This document shows positions 10,566 to 20,138 of a DNA stretch of 64,000 nt, piece by piece. How positions within the stretch are numbered: the stretch's first letter is position 1; each line of letters starts with the position of its first letter. The position numbers and the translations under genes were made by a program. The DNA comes from an uncultured Sphingomonadaceae bacterium (GTDB lineage Bacteria > Pseudomonadota > Alphaproteobacteria > Sphingomonadales > Sphingomonadaceae), in the NCBI GenBank assembly GCA_947496865.1, contig CANMEE010000002.1, forward strand, positions 496,001 to 560,000, in the 5' to 3' direction. The notes under the pieces were generated by a model. It was not told the DNA's origin, searched no databases, and saw nothing but the letters and a program-made list of their open reading frames with translations.

Positions 10566-11363
10566 TTACCGGAAAAAACCGATCTGATTGCTTGTCGCAA
10601 GCAAGGTTCCATTGCCCGACCAAAGTTCCACGCGGGAATCACTTTTGCTATTTCTGACGACGGCACCTGTAACACGCATGATCATATAGTCGGATCCCGC
10701 CGACGCAATGTCTTCTTCGCTAGCATATATATAGGTAGACATGGCTACGGTTGATCCCGGATGAAATTCGTCACTCAGAAAAAATGTCCGCGGCATGGGC
10801 ACATCACAAATGGAGATTATGCTGATCCGGTCAAGCGGCCTGCCATCTTCTTCCTTAATCCAGACGATTGTTTCCGGTGTGTCGTTGACCTGAAAGGGCA
10901 CGCCTTTCGCGATGTGTTGGTCGTAGGTTCTGATCCATTCCGGCGCCTGACCTGGCACCGGTTCCAGCCTTGGGTTGTCCGCAGGCGGAGAGATTTCAGG
11001 CATTGCGATCTGATAGTTTAGTTCAACAGGCCGTCTGTTGCTGGTGACAATATCCCCAACTATGGCGAGATTTCCGGCTTGGGAGAGCTCGACTCTCCAA
11101 AATTGCGTAGAAGCGCCCGATTTGAGCAGCTTTGATGTGACGCTAACCTCACCCGGCCCGACGCCTGCGATATAGGTGGCTTGCAGGGAAACGATGGGGC
11201 TCGTGCGATCGGGATGGTTTTCGACTGATCTTGCCATGATTGCTGCGACCCAGCCGCCAAAGGCCGCACCGGTCGGATTGCGATAAACGTCACTGGCTTC
11301 GATAGTATATTGCCCGTCGCCGCACGGGACGAGTGCGGTTTCCCGGTCAAACAAATATGTCAT
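10566..11363 (-). CDS. TesB-like acyl-CoA thioesterase (double hot-dog)
   Basis: The 265-residue product resembles the thioesterase-like superfamily with two hot-dog repeats that hydrolyse acyl-CoA. Conserved features are the N-terminal NPTGAAFGGWVAAIMARS, with the helix-initiating Gly-Gly typical of TesB-like proteins, and a C-terminal repeat containing STYIYASEEDI. No signal peptide is present, so it is cytosolic. It lies 21 bp upstream of the first TraB/GumN gene on the same strand, but no functional link is evident. Substrate chain length is not predictable. Confidence 0.8.
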   Translation of the reverse strand: MTYLFDRETALVPCGDGQYTIEASDVYRNPTGAAFGGWVAAIMARSVENHPDRTSPIVSLQATYIAGVGPGEVSVTSKLLKSGASTQFWRVELSQAGNLAIVGDIVTSNRRPVELNYQIAMPEISPPADNPRLEPVPGQAPEWIRTYDQHIAKGVPFQVNDTPETIVWIKEEDGRPLDRISIISICDVPMPRTFFLSDEFHPGSTVAMSTYIYASEEDIASAGSDYMIMRVTGAVVRNSKSDSRVELWSGNGTLLATSNQIGFFR

Positions 11364-11384
11364 GAAATTACCCCGAAACTAAGC

Positions 11385-12299
11385 TTATTGAATTTTCTGA
11401 ATTTTATATCCGCGCTTCTCTAGCATTGCCTGAACAGCATCCGAACCTACCAAATGTGCGGCGCCCACAGCGACGAAAGACGTACCGGGACTTTGCAGCT
11501 TTTTATCCAATTGCTCCGTCCAATCTTGATTGCGAGCAACGAGGAGTTTTTCACGCGTTTTTGGATCTTCCAATATCCCGCCGGTCGAGAGCTCCGCAAT
11601 TATCTCCGTATCTCCTGAAATCCAAGCGTTAAAAAGCTTTTCGAAAGAGCTTTTAGTATCGCCAGCGTCCTCAACGACACTGACTAACATGTCGCGTTGC
11701 TGCGTCTCTGGCAACGTGTCGAAATAACCCAATTGCTGTTCGATGGTTTCGAGGCCTTCGACGGGTTTTTTAAACTCGGCAAATTGCGCGACGAGCTTTT
11801 TCTCAACGCCTTCACTTGAATCCAGGCCCAAATTGTTGGTTTGCGCGGAGGCCAAGGATAAGGCCGCCGCCCAGCTTTCCATGCGATTCAAAGCAAATTC
11901 GGGTATATTGCTTTTGTCGATAACTGCATCAAGATCATCGCGTAGGGATGGCTTTACGCGCGTTTCAATCTTTGGTTGATTGGGAGAGATGGCCAGTTTG
12001 CTAAAGATTCTCGCGGCATTTTGCGTGTCTTCAAGCCCGAGCACTTCTATTATGAGTCGATCGGACTCTTTTAACGCCGTTTCCAAAAGAGGCGTTCGCC
12101 AATTCACGTCTTTTGGTAATATATGTATGGTCCCAAATAAATAAGCTGTGCCTTGCTGTTCTGGTTTGGTACCGGTCAATTTCCATAGGGCGGGTTGACC
12201 TTCTTTCACGGTTTCCAGTTGCACCGGTTCTGGTGTGTTAGAACAGGCCGCAAGACAGGCGGTGGCGATAAGGGCCAGCAAGGCTCGGATATACGTCAT
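11385..12299 (-). CDS. TraB/GumN family lipoprotein (paralogue 1)
   Basis: TraB/GumN proteins share an EreA/TIKI fold; the family includes metal-dependent proteases with two GX2H motifs. This 304-residue copy is a lipoprotein (signal with LAAC near residue 19). It keeps the first motif in YLFGTIHIL, the acidic patch IIEVLGLED, the conserved GLETIEQQLGYFDTLP block, and the second motif in VAVGAAHLVG near the C-terminus. It is one of three relatives within 5.5 kb and is intact at every expected position. Substrate and role are unknown; a periplasmic location is inferred from the lipobox. Confidence 0.88.
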   Translation of the reverse strand: MTYIRALLALIATACLAACSNTPEPVQLETVKEGQPALWKLTGTKPEQQGTAYLFGTIHILPKDVNWRTPLLETALKESDRLIIEVLGLEDTQNAARIFSKLAISPNQPKIETRVKPSLRDDLDAVIDKSNIPEFALNRMESWAAALSLASAQTNNLGLDSSEGVEKKLVAQFAEFKKPVEGLETIEQQLGYFDTLPETQQRDMLVSVVEDAGDTKSSFEKLFNAWISGDTEIIAELSTGGILEDPKTREKLLVARNQDWTEQLDKKLQSPGTSFVAVGAAHLVGSDAVQAMLEKRGYKIQKIQ

Positions 12300-12353
12300 A
12301 AATGTTATTTGGGCATGGGCATGTCGAAAAGAAAGGTGGAACGGCCCAAAAGT

Positions 12354-13289
12354 TTAATATTTCACACGTTTAACTTTGAAGCCACGTTTTGCGAGCTGGG
12401 CTTGTAAGCTAGCATCACCTGCCAAGTGGCCCGCGCCCACAGCCATGAAAACGGTACCGGGTTGATCCATTCGCTTATCGACCCACTCCGCCCATTTGGC
12501 GTTACGGTTGGAGAGTAAAGTGTCGTACAAAATCTTTTCTTCCAAACCGGCGTTCATTAATTCTGCCAGCGCGCTGATATTCGCATTAGCCCAATGCGCG
12601 ACCATATTTTCCATTCCATCTGCCATGTCGTCGATAGAAGCGACATTGAAATTCAGAAAACGGATTTGGACGTCCTCGGGAAGCTTGTCGAAAAAGCCCA
12701 ATTGTTGCTCTGCCGTTTCTAGGCCGACAATCTTCATATTCTTGGCTTTGGCATAGGAAGTTAGTGAATCCTCGACACCACTATTTGTGTCATAACCGCC
12801 CTTCATCAAAGGTACGAGTGACATGCTGACACTGGCAAACCATGGCTCAAGAGGGTCAAAAGCGTCTAAAGGCAGCTCCAGTGATGTCATCGCTGCTTCA
12901 TATTTGGTTCGGTCTTCCGCGTTCAATTTGTCGCGCAAAGAAACGCCGGTTTTATCTATGGCCAGATCGCTGACAATTTTCATCATCGCAGCTGCGTCCG
13001 GTTCGATCATTTCAATGACAAGTTCTTCGGAATCGTCAAAAGCATCTTTGACCGCCTCGTCAAACCAGCTCAATCCGGGTTTCAATATATGGACGGTGCC
13101 AAACAGATATATATTGGTATCGTCATCCTTTAGTAGCCAGAGCGCCGGATCGGGATCATCGGGTATTACCGCAATTTCAACTTCCGCAGGCGCTGTTTCT
13201 CCGGCCGACTGTGGGGGCTCTGCCTGACAAGCGGCCAATCCGAGGAGGAGTGGCGCAGAAAATAGCGGGGAAAACCAGCGACGCATCAT
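12354..13289 (-). CDS. TraB/GumN family lipoprotein (paralogue 2)
   Basis: This second TraB/GumN copy is 311 residues from ATG 13289, chosen because the protein then starts MMRRWF and runs straight into a lipoprotein signal (LAAC). GGAAC lies 8 bases upstream. The open frame continues to a TTG at 13346, but that would put 19 non-signal residues in front. It keeps both GX2H motifs (YLFGTVHIL and MAVGAGHLAG) and the GLETAEQQLGFFDKLP block, and so appears catalytically competent. It is transcribed towards paralogue 1 and diverges from the molybdoenzyme gene. Confidence 0.88.
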   Translation of the reverse strand: MMRRWFSPLFSAPLLLGLAACQAEPPQSAGETAPAEVEIAVIPDDPDPALWLLKDDDTNIYLFGTVHILKPGLSWFDEAVKDAFDDSEELVIEMIEPDAAAMMKIVSDLAIDKTGVSLRDKLNAEDRTKYEAAMTSLELPLDAFDPLEPWFASVSMSLVPLMKGGYDTNSGVEDSLTSYAKAKNMKIVGLETAEQQLGFFDKLPEDVQIRFLNFNVASIDDMADGMENMVAHWANANISALAELMNAGLEEKILYDTLLSNRNAKWAEWVDKRMDQPGTVFMAVGAGHLAGDASLQAQLAKRGFKVKRVKY

Positions 13290-13464
13290 GGGCAATTGTT
13301 CCAATTTCATTAGACTGAGCAGGATTTGATATTGAATTTCAGTCAATCGGACATTTATCCGCTAAATCCTAGTATTTTTTCCGCATGGAAACAAAAATAG
13401 ATTGCTTGCGGTGGCAAGTCCGTTCTTGTTCTGCTAATCGCGTGGTTAAATTAGGAGATATTTG

Positions 13465-15564
13465 ATGAGCCAAGTTCACGCCCGCACCTGTCATATTTGC
13501 GAAGCCAATTGCGGCGTTTTGGTAGAGGTCGAAGGCCGTGAAATTCTCTCGATCAAAGGTAATCCTGATCATGTGCTCAGCCGCGGACATATATGTCCAA
13601 AGGCCACGGCGATTGCGGATTTGCAGGATGATCCCGATCGGCTGCACAAGCCGCTCAAAAAAATAAACGGCGAGTGGAAGGAAATCGGTTGGGAAACCGC
13701 ATTTCAGGAAATAGCGGTTAAGCTGAAAGACTTGAAACAAGCCGCGGCAAAGCCGGCCATGTACATGGGTAATCCCAGTGCGCATGATTATGGTATTTCG
13801 ACTCAAGTCAGCACGCTGCGCCGCGCCATGGGGCTTAAAAATATCTATTCCGCCTCAACGCTGGATCAGATCCCGCATCATGTTGTGCAATATCATATGT
13901 ATGGGCATGTCAGCCTGGCTGCTGTGCCGGATATTGATCGCTGCCAATATTTGGTGATTGTCGGGGGTAATCCTGCGGCTTCCAATGGCAGTATTTGGAC
14001 CGTGCCTGATTTCAAGAAGCGCGTGAAAGAAATGCAGGCGCGGGATGGTAAGCTGGTGGTGATTGATCCGCGCCGGACTGAAACCGCGAAATTGGCTGAC
14101 GCCCATCATTTCGTAAAACCGGGAACCGACACCGCTTTATTCATAGGCATATTGAAAGCGGTCTTCGACGGCGGCCATGCTGATATATCACGCCTTGAGA
14201 ATATCATGGATGATAGCTGGAATAATATCGAACCAGCGGTCGCCGGCTTTGATATGGCCGAACTATCCGCCCATTGCGGAATATCGGTCGATGATATGCG
14301 CGAGATGGCGGCGCAATTGGGTGCCGATCAACCGGCAGCAATTTATGGCCGAATGGGTGTTTCTGTTTGTGAATTTGGCACGCTGAACCAATGGCTCATC
14401 CAGGTCATAAATATTGCCACTGGTAATCTCGACCGTGAAGGGGGTACGATGGTGCCGGAACCTGCGCTGGATACGATTAATCTGGTGGGCAGGGGCTCTG
14501 TCCGCAAAATTGATACCGCTCGTGGTGAAATGCCAGTGGTCATGGGTGAATTGCCCACGATTACGTTAGCCGATGAACTGCTTCGCGAGGATGAAGAGCG
14601 GATCAGGTCCTTATTTGTCATCACCGGCAATCCCGTTCTTTCTTCGCCGGACGGAGCCAAGCTGGATCGGGCGCTTGAAAAGCTTGATCTCATGGTGTCG
14701 TTTGACATGTATGTCACCGAAACCAGCCGCCATGCGGACTATATTCTCCCGCCTTGCGGCCCGCTGGAAAAAGACCATTATCCCTTCTTTTTCGGGCCTT
14801 TGGCGATCCGTAACTATGCGAGTTATTCCCCTGCAATTTTCGAGATTCAGGATGGTGAAAAAGCCGATTGGGAAATTATCGCTGAACTGGCGCGGGAGAT
14901 ATTGGCGACTGACGGGCAGGACGTGCCCAACACCCGTGAACCACGAGACGTGCTCGACAATATGCTGCAAAGCTCGCCCGCTGGCCTGACTTTGGCTGAG
15001 GTCGAAGCCGCGCCGAATGGCATTGATCTGGGGCCGTTGCGTCCCTGTATGGCGGATCGTTTAATGACCGAAGACAAGGTGATCCAATGTGCGCATCCTG
15101 ATTTTCTGACTGAGTTGGCGCGTTTCGGTGGTTCGCTCGGCGATATCCGTTCGGATATGTTACGGCTGATTGGCCGCCGCCATGTGCGGAGTAATAATAG
15201 CTGGCTTCACAATAGCAAACGGCTGCTCAAAGGCCCGGATCGTTGCACATTGATGATCCATCCCGATGACGCTGCAGGGCGCGGTCTGTCTGATGGCGAT
15301 ATGGCGTCAGTCGAAAGCCGCGTGAACACCGTCGAGATAGTCGTTGAAGTCACAGACGACGTCATGCCCGGTGTGGTGTCGATCCCGCATGGCTTCGGTC
15401 ATGGCCGTGAAGGGGTGGGGTTGTCTGTCGCCGCTTCAAAACCGGGCGTATCGCTCAATGATTTGACCGATCCGACCAGTTTTGATCCCTTGTCCGGCAA
15501 TGCTGTCTTGAACGCGACGCCGGTCACCGTGGAACGCGCGGTTGAGATGGTAGCGGCTGAGTGA
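13465..15564 (+). CDS. Molybdopterin-dependent oxidoreductase, single-subunit, [4Fe-4S] type
   Basis: The 699-residue protein belongs to the DMSO-reductase superfamily that binds bis-MGD. A [4Fe-4S] site is formed by Cys9, Cys12, Cys16 and Cys44 (CHICEANC, then GHICPKA). Cofactor-binding blocks include VIVGGNPAASNG, VVIDPRRTETA and VTGNP-like ITGNPVLSSPDG, and a C-terminal molydopterin dinucleotide-binding domain starts near residue 560. There is no Tat signal, so it is cytoplasmic, and no electron-transfer subunit lies nearby. At the usual Mo-ligand position I see STLDQIPHH, without an obvious Cys or Sec. ATG 13465 has AGGAG 7 bases upstream. Substrate unknown. Confidence 0.9.
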   Translation: MSQVHARTCHICEANCGVLVEVEGREILSIKGNPDHVLSRGHICPKATAIADLQDDPDRLHKPLKKINGEWKEIGWETAFQEIAVKLKDLKQAAAKPAMYMGNPSAHDYGISTQVSTLRRAMGLKNIYSASTLDQIPHHVVQYHMYGHVSLAAVPDIDRCQYLVIVGGNPAASNGSIWTVPDFKKRVKEMQARDGKLVVIDPRRTETAKLADAHHFVKPGTDTALFIGILKAVFDGGHADISRLENIMDDSWNNIEPAVAGFDMAELSAHCGISVDDMREMAAQLGADQPAAIYGRMGVSVCEFGTLNQWLIQVINIATGNLDREGGTMVPEPALDTINLVGRGSVRKIDTARGEMPVVMGELPTITLADELLREDEERIRSLFVITGNPVLSSPDGAKLDRALEKLDLMVSFDMYVTETSRHADYILPPCGPLEKDHYPFFFGPLAIRNYASYSPAIFEIQDGEKADWEIIAELAREILATDGQDVPNTREPRDVLDNMLQSSPAGLTLAEVEAAPNGIDLGPLRPCMADRLMTEDKVIQCAHPDFLTELARFGGSLGDIRSDMLRLIGRRHVRSNNSWLHNSKRLLKGPDRCTLMIHPDDAAGRGLSDGDMASVESRVNTVEIVVEVTDDVMPGVVSIPHGFGHGREGVGLSVAASKPGVSLNDLTDPTSFDPLSGNAVLNATPVTVERAVEMVAAE

Positions 15565-15620
15565 CCGATTTTTAAGTCAGCGCTATATGGTCCAAGGTAC
15601 ATGCTGTCATAGGCAGGACC

Positions 15621-16751
15621 CTATTTCACCCGTTTGAGCTTATGTCCCTTGGCCCGAAGCGCGTCTCGCAGGTTGTTTTCGCCGTATAAATACTTCTGAC
15701 TGACTATCACAAGACTGGTCCCCGGCTCGTCGAGCATGCCGGCGATTTTAACGGGCCAGTTCTCCATGCGATTCGCACGGATATGGTCGTATAGATTGTT
15801 GAGACCTACAGGCTTGAACGGCTGCGCTTCCGGTGGCTCGCCTTTCGCCCAGATTATTCCTTGATGCTCTTGCGCTGTTAAAGGTCCGATCCTACCAAAA
15901 GGTCCACGTTTCCGGTCCTTATATTTTTTAGGTTTATCGACCGCTATTTCGGCTCTTGTAAAGGCGTTAAGCCATTCTCTTTGTTTCTCTTCATCGACAG
16001 CGTTCAATATATCGATCAGGTGGGAAGGCCCTTCCAGGCCATCGATGACCAAATCGCGATCGGTAACCGATTTTATAATCCTATAGTCGAGAGAACGATT
16101 GCTGCGCCCTGGCTGAAACATCCGATCGGTGTCGGCAATAAGGGTAATGAGCAGCCAAGTGGGCATGAAGTCTCCGATGGCCATAAAGTCGTTCTTCAAA
16201 TCCCCTTTTATCTGATCAAACAGACCGGGGTCGAAGCGCTCTTCTACCAGATCGCGGTCATGGCGAATGAGTTTGCGAAAAGCTTCACGTTCATTCCGCC
16301 TTCGGGTCTCCCGGTCTCCCCTGTCATAATGGGCGGTCTCGAAGTAAACCGTATCCGCGCTTTGCAACGCACTTGTATATGCTTCACTCTCCCACTTGAT
16401 TTGATGCGAAAGCCCTCTGTTGCCAGCAAATATATAAACGATAGAATCCGCATCGCTGATTTTCCAAAGCGCAGGGCTGGGCGTAAATTCAAAAGCTGCT
16501 TTATAGGCAGATTCACGCTCCTTACGCGCTTTTTCAGTTTGTTTGATTAGCTCGGAATTGTTGCGAGACAGTTGTTCTTTGGCATCTCCATCGACGACCG
16601 CTTCGACAGCTGCCTCCGCAGCATCTGTGGCTGCCTCTATAGCTTCTTCAACCGCGGACTTTTGCGCTGAAACCGGGCCGGCAATTAACGTAAAGGCACT
16701 TACAGCAATAAGGGCAACCGGTCGGGTCGATGGTAAAATCGGTTTAATCAT
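15621..16751 (-). CDS. Degenerate TraB/GumN family protein (paralogue 3)
   Basis: This 376-residue product starts at ATG 16751, giving a type I signal peptide ending GPVSAQ; the frame opens further upstream without a signal. A coiled-coil Ala/Glu-rich region (residues about 30-75) precedes a TraB-like domain. The family scaffold is recognisable: PALWKISDADSIVYIF aligns with the first motif region, DLVIDGLEGPSHLID with the GLET block, and the C-terminal RDALRAKGHKLKRVK with paralogues 1 and 2. Both GX2H motifs are replaced (AGNRG and VSQKYL). It is therefore probably non-catalytic. Its conserved length argues against simple decay. Confidence 0.75.
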   Translation of the reverse strand: MIKPILPSTRPVALIAVSAFTLIAGPVSAQKSAVEEAIEAATDAAEAAVEAVVDGDAKEQLSRNNSELIKQTEKARKERESAYKAAFEFTPSPALWKISDADSIVYIFAGNRGLSHQIKWESEAYTSALQSADTVYFETAHYDRGDRETRRRNEREAFRKLIRHDRDLVEERFDPGLFDQIKGDLKNDFMAIGDFMPTWLLITLIADTDRMFQPGRSNRSLDYRIIKSVTDRDLVIDGLEGPSHLIDILNAVDEEKQREWLNAFTRAEIAVDKPKKYKDRKRGPFGRIGPLTAQEHQGIIWAKGEPPEAQPFKPVGLNNLYDHIRANRMENWPVKIAGMLDEPGTSLVIVSQKYLYGENNLRDALRAKGHKLKRVK

Positions 16752-16919
16752 CTGGAATCGTTGATATATATTGGCTGAATATAAGATTAACGCGGCTGTT
16801 GTGGAAGGCGCATAATATCTGCCCAGATGGATATGGGTTCTTGACCCGTGCAGCCCCATAAGCCAAAGCGTTGCCGGACGCGTTGCACACCCAATTTATC
16901 GGCGAAGAAAGCTATTACA

Positions 16920-17792
16920 TTGACCGACCAGAAGCCGCTCAGCTTCCAGCAGATCATACTGAAACTCCACGATTATTGGAGTGATCAGGGCTGCGCAATT
17001 TTACAGCCTTACGATATGGAAATGGGCGCAGGAACGTTTCACACCGCGACTACCTTGCGCGCGCTTGGTCCCGATCCGTGGAATGCCGCTTTTGTGCAAC
17101 CTTGCCGCCGGCCCACAGATGGCCGCTATGGCGAAAATCCCAACCGGTTGCAGCATTATTACCAATATCAGGTGATCCTGAAGCCTTCGCCGCCGAATAT
17201 CCAGCAGCTTTATCTCGACAGCCTGACCGCAATCGGCATTGATCCGATGCTCCACGACATTCGCTTTGTCGAGGATGACTGGGAAAGCCCGACATTAGGT
17301 GCCTGGGGACTAGGTTGGGAAGTTTGGTGCGACGGCATGGAGGTGACGCAATTCACTTACTTCCAGCAAATGGGAGGTTTTGACTGCAAACCGGTTGCTG
17401 GCGAATTGACTTACGGGCTCGAACGGCTCGCCATGTATATTCAGGGCGTTGATAGCATCTATGATCTGGATTATAACGGCAATGGAGTCAGTTACGGCGA
17501 TATCTTCTTAGACAATGAGAAGCAGATGTCGGAATGGAATTTTGAGATCGCCAATACCGAAACGCTGTTTGATCTGTTCAATAAGGCCGTTGGTGAATGT
17601 GAGAATTGTCTCGAGGCCAAGCTGCCCATTCCGGCCTATGAACAAGCGATCAAGGCCAGTCATGTTTTCAACCTGTTGCAGGCACGCGGCGTGATTTCTG
17701 TGCAGGAACGCGCCAGCTATATGGGCCGGGTCCGCGATCTCGCCAAAGGCAGTTGTGAGGCTTATATGGTCAAAAACGGGTGGGCGGCATGA
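16920..17792 (+). CDS. glyQ: Glycine--tRNA ligase alpha subunit
   Basis: GlyQ is the catalytic subunit of the bacterial alpha2beta2 glycyl-tRNA synthetase. Signature stretches include [33 protein letters not shown] and [16 protein letters not shown]. The first good in-frame ATG lies inside the conserved domain, so I place the start at TTG 16920 ([11 protein letters not shown]), giving 290 residues, the normal family length. GAAGAAAG lies about 8 bases upstream. A GTG at 16848 would add a poorly conserved 24-residue lead. It is followed by a palindromic repeat and glyS. Confidence 0.96.
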   Translation: MTDQKPLSFQQIILKLHDYWSDQGCAILQPYDMEMGAGTFHTATTLRALGPDPWNAAFVQPCRRPTDGRYGENPNRLQHYYQYQVILKPSPPNIQQLYLDSLTAIGIDPMLHDIRFVEDDWESPTLGAWGLGWEVWCDGMEVTQFTYFQQMGGFDCKPVAGELTYGLERLAMYIQGVDSIYDLDYNGNGVSYGDIFLDNEKQMSEWNFEIANTETLFDLFNKAVGECENCLEAKLPIPAYEQAIKASHVFNLLQARGVISVQERASYMGRVRDLAKGSCEAYMVKNGWAA

Positions 17793-17807
17793 CGGTTCCT
17801 TCCAACA

Positions 17808-17887
17808 CCGTTAGTGGTGAGCTTGTCGAACCACGTCCATCGATTGCTCAGAAACGCTCTTCGACAGGCTCAGGGCTAACGGTTTTT
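17808..17887. repeat. Imperfect palindrome with sphingomonad-type gagcctgtcgaa core, between glyQ and glyS
   Basis: Arms at 17808-17830 and 17860-17882 are inverted copies sharing CCGTTAG, TGAGC and TGTCGAA blocks with about four mismatches around a 29-nt loop. Five T follow the right arm. The core (cttcgacaggctcagg) is, from general knowledge, a frequent extragenic palindrome in Sphingomonadales genomes. It could be a REP-like mobile remnant, an mRNA-processing hairpin, or a partial terminator tuning glyS relative to glyQ. Confidence 0.75.
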
Positions 17888-17907
17888 AAGTTCGGAGGAG
17901 TGGCATA

Positions 17908-20067
17908 ATGGCTGATTTCCTGCTCGAACTGCTCTCTGAAGAAATTCCAGCCCGCATGCAGGCGAAGGCTCGCGTTGATCTAGAGCGGCTGTTCGTCGCG
18001 CAACTAAGCGATGCTGGCCTGAAAGCCGACGCCGTTACCGTTTACTCGACGCCAAGGCGGCTTGCGCTGATCGCAAAGGACCTGCCAGCGCAGACCGAAG
18101 CCGTGAGCGAAGAAGCCAAGGGGCCACCGGAAGGCGCCCCGGATCAAGCCGTTGACGGCTTCTGCCGCAAAAACGGTGTAAACCGCGATCAACTGGAAGT
18201 CCGTGACGTAAAGGGCCGTCCAACCCTGTTCGCCGTGATCAATAAGCCGGGCCGCGACACCAAAGACGTCCTTTCCGAAGCGATTCCCGCGATCATCAAA
18301 GCCTTCCCATGGCCCAAGTCCATGCGCTGGGGCGATGCAAGCGTTTCTACTGAGAGCCTGCGCTGGGTGCGGCCTTTATCCGGCATTGTCGCGATATTGG
18401 GCGATGATCTGGTGGAATGCGAAATTGACGGCGTGACGTCAGGCTATGAAACCGTCGGTCACCGCTTTCATCATGAGGGTATGATAACCATCGGCAATGC
18501 CGGTGATTATGCCGAAAAACTGCGGGCTTGCCATGTATTGCTAGATCAGGCCGAACGCGAAGCGATTGTGCGCGAAGGCGCAGCCAAGGCGGCATCTGAT
18601 GGCGATCTCGAACTGGTTGCCGACGAAGGTCTGGTGATTGAAAATGCAGGCCTGACCGAATGGCCTGTACCGTTGCTCGGTGGCTTTGATTCGGCGTTTC
18701 TCGATGTGCCAGAGGAAGTCATTCAGCTCACCGCCCGAGTGAACCAAAAATACTTCATTTGCCGCGACAAATCGGGTAAACTGGCCCCGAATTTTGTTTG
18801 CACCGCCAATATTGACGCCAGCGATGGCGGCAAGGCGATTGTTGCGGGCAATGAAAAAGTGCTGGCGGCAAGGCTGTCCGACGCCAAATTCTTCTGGGAG
18901 CTTGATCAGAAGACGGCGCTGGAAGATCATGCCAAGAAATTGAGCAACATTGTGTTCCATGAAAAACTGGGAACGGTTGCCGACAAGGTAGAGCGTGTAG
19001 TCAAGTTGGCTGAGTGGTTGGCGTCTTTAGAAGGGACTGGGTTACACCGTGCCAACCCAGAACAGACTCAACTGGCTGCACGTCTCTGCAAAGCTGATCT
19101 CGTCACCGAAATGGTCGGCGAATTCCCGGAGCTGCAAGGCTTGATGGGCGGCTATTATGCAGAGAAAGAGGGCTTGCCCGAAGCGGTAAGCAATGCGATC
19201 CGCGATCATTACAAGCCGGTTGGGCAGGGTGATGATGTTCCGACTGATCCGGTGACGGTGGCCGTGAGTTTGGCGGATAAGCTGGATACTTTGCTTTGTT
19301 TTTTCGTTATTAATGAGAAGCCGACGGGTTCAAAAGATCCTTTCGCCTTGCGAAGGGCAGCACTTGGTATCGCTACGACAGTGATTTCAAACACTTTGAG
19401 GCTGCCGATATGCAAAATTCTGGAGCACCACTATGATTTGGTATTTAACGACGTAAAAGCTGCAGACCTTGCAGCAAAGAAGGCCGCAAACCCGGGCGAG
19501 GACTCCATGCAAGCATTTGGCCATGTGGGTGAAAAACCTGCGACTAAGTTACCAAAAGAAATTTTGGGATTCTTCGCCGATCGCCTCAAAGTCCAACAAC
19601 GCGAAGCAGGTGTTCGTCACGATTTGATCGACGCAGTCTTCGCTCTAGGTGGAGAGGATGATCTGGTCCGCCTGCTGGCCCGCGTGAAAGCCCTGCAAGC
19701 TTTTGTTGAGACGCTGGACGGCGAAAACCTCCTCGCCGGCTACAAGCGCGCTTCGAACATCTTGAAGAAGGAAAATGCGGAGCAAAGCGACGCAAAACCG
19801 TTTTCCTACACGCCCGAAAAAGCCGAAAAAGCACTGATCGACGCACTGGATGCAGCGCAATCGAATGTGACCGCTGCCATCGAAGCGGAAGAGTTTGAAA
19901 AAGCGATGACCGCGCTAGCCGACCTGCGGGCGCCAATTGACCAGTTTTTCGAGGATGTGACGGTGAACGATAGCGACGAAGACAAACGGACTGCGCGGCT
20001 TGGGCTGCTCGCCCGCTTCCGCTCGGCTGTTCATCAAGTGGCTGATTTTTCAAAAATTGAGGGATGA
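17908..20067 (+). CDS. glyS: Glycine--tRNA ligase beta subunit
   Basis: GlyS supplies the tRNA-binding and HD-like portions of the alpha2beta2 enzyme. The 719-residue product has the typical N-terminus ADFLLELLSEEIPARMQ, WPKSMRWGDAS, the conserved FVCTANIDA block, NEKVLAARLSDAKFFWE, and a C-terminal DALR-like anticodon-binding region. Length is within the family range (about 680-750). GGAGGAG lies about 8 bases before ATG. It is separated from glyQ by 115 bp holding an imperfect palindrome, unusual spacing for subunits needed in equal amounts. Confidence 0.97.
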   Translation: MADFLLELLSEEIPARMQAKARVDLERLFVAQLSDAGLKADAVTVYSTPRRLALIAKDLPAQTEAVSEEAKGPPEGAPDQAVDGFCRKNGVNRDQLEVRDVKGRPTLFAVINKPGRDTKDVLSEAIPAIIKAFPWPKSMRWGDASVSTESLRWVRPLSGIVAILGDDLVECEIDGVTSGYETVGHRFHHEGMITIGNAGDYAEKLRACHVLLDQAEREAIVREGAAKAASDGDLELVADEGLVIENAGLTEWPVPLLGGFDSAFLDVPEEVIQLTARVNQKYFICRDKSGKLAPNFVCTANIDASDGGKAIVAGNEKVLAARLSDAKFFWELDQKTALEDHAKKLSNIVFHEKLGTVADKVERVVKLAEWLASLEGTGLHRANPEQTQLAARLCKADLVTEMVGEFPELQGLMGGYYAEKEGLPEAVSNAIRDHYKPVGQGDDVPTDPVTVAVSLADKLDTLLCFFVINEKPTGSKDPFALRRAALGIATTVISNTLRLPICKILEHHYDLVFNDVKAADLAAKKAANPGEDSMQAFGHVGEKPATKLPKEILGFFADRLKVQQREAGVRHDLIDAVFALGGEDDLVRLLARVKALQAFVETLDGENLLAGYKRASNILKKENAEQSDAKPFSYTPEKAEKALIDALDAAQSNVTAAIEAEEFEKAMTALADLRAPIDQFFEDVTVNDSDEDKRTARLGLLARFRSAVHQVADFSKIEG

Positions 20068-20138
20068 TGCAATTTGCAATCTATATCCTGTGAATTGTGT
20101 GAACTTTGGGCCGATAAATTTCGAGGACAGAACATAAT

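Noticed and set aside
13369..13806. 145-codon minus-strand frame overlapping the molybdoenzyme start
   Set aside because: Shadow of the plus-strand gene; no signal, motif or ribosome site.
16752..16919. Glycine leader or riboswitch upstream of glyQ
   Set aside because: Only a five-codon ATG frame with one Gly is present and no riboswitch-like conserved motif was recognised.
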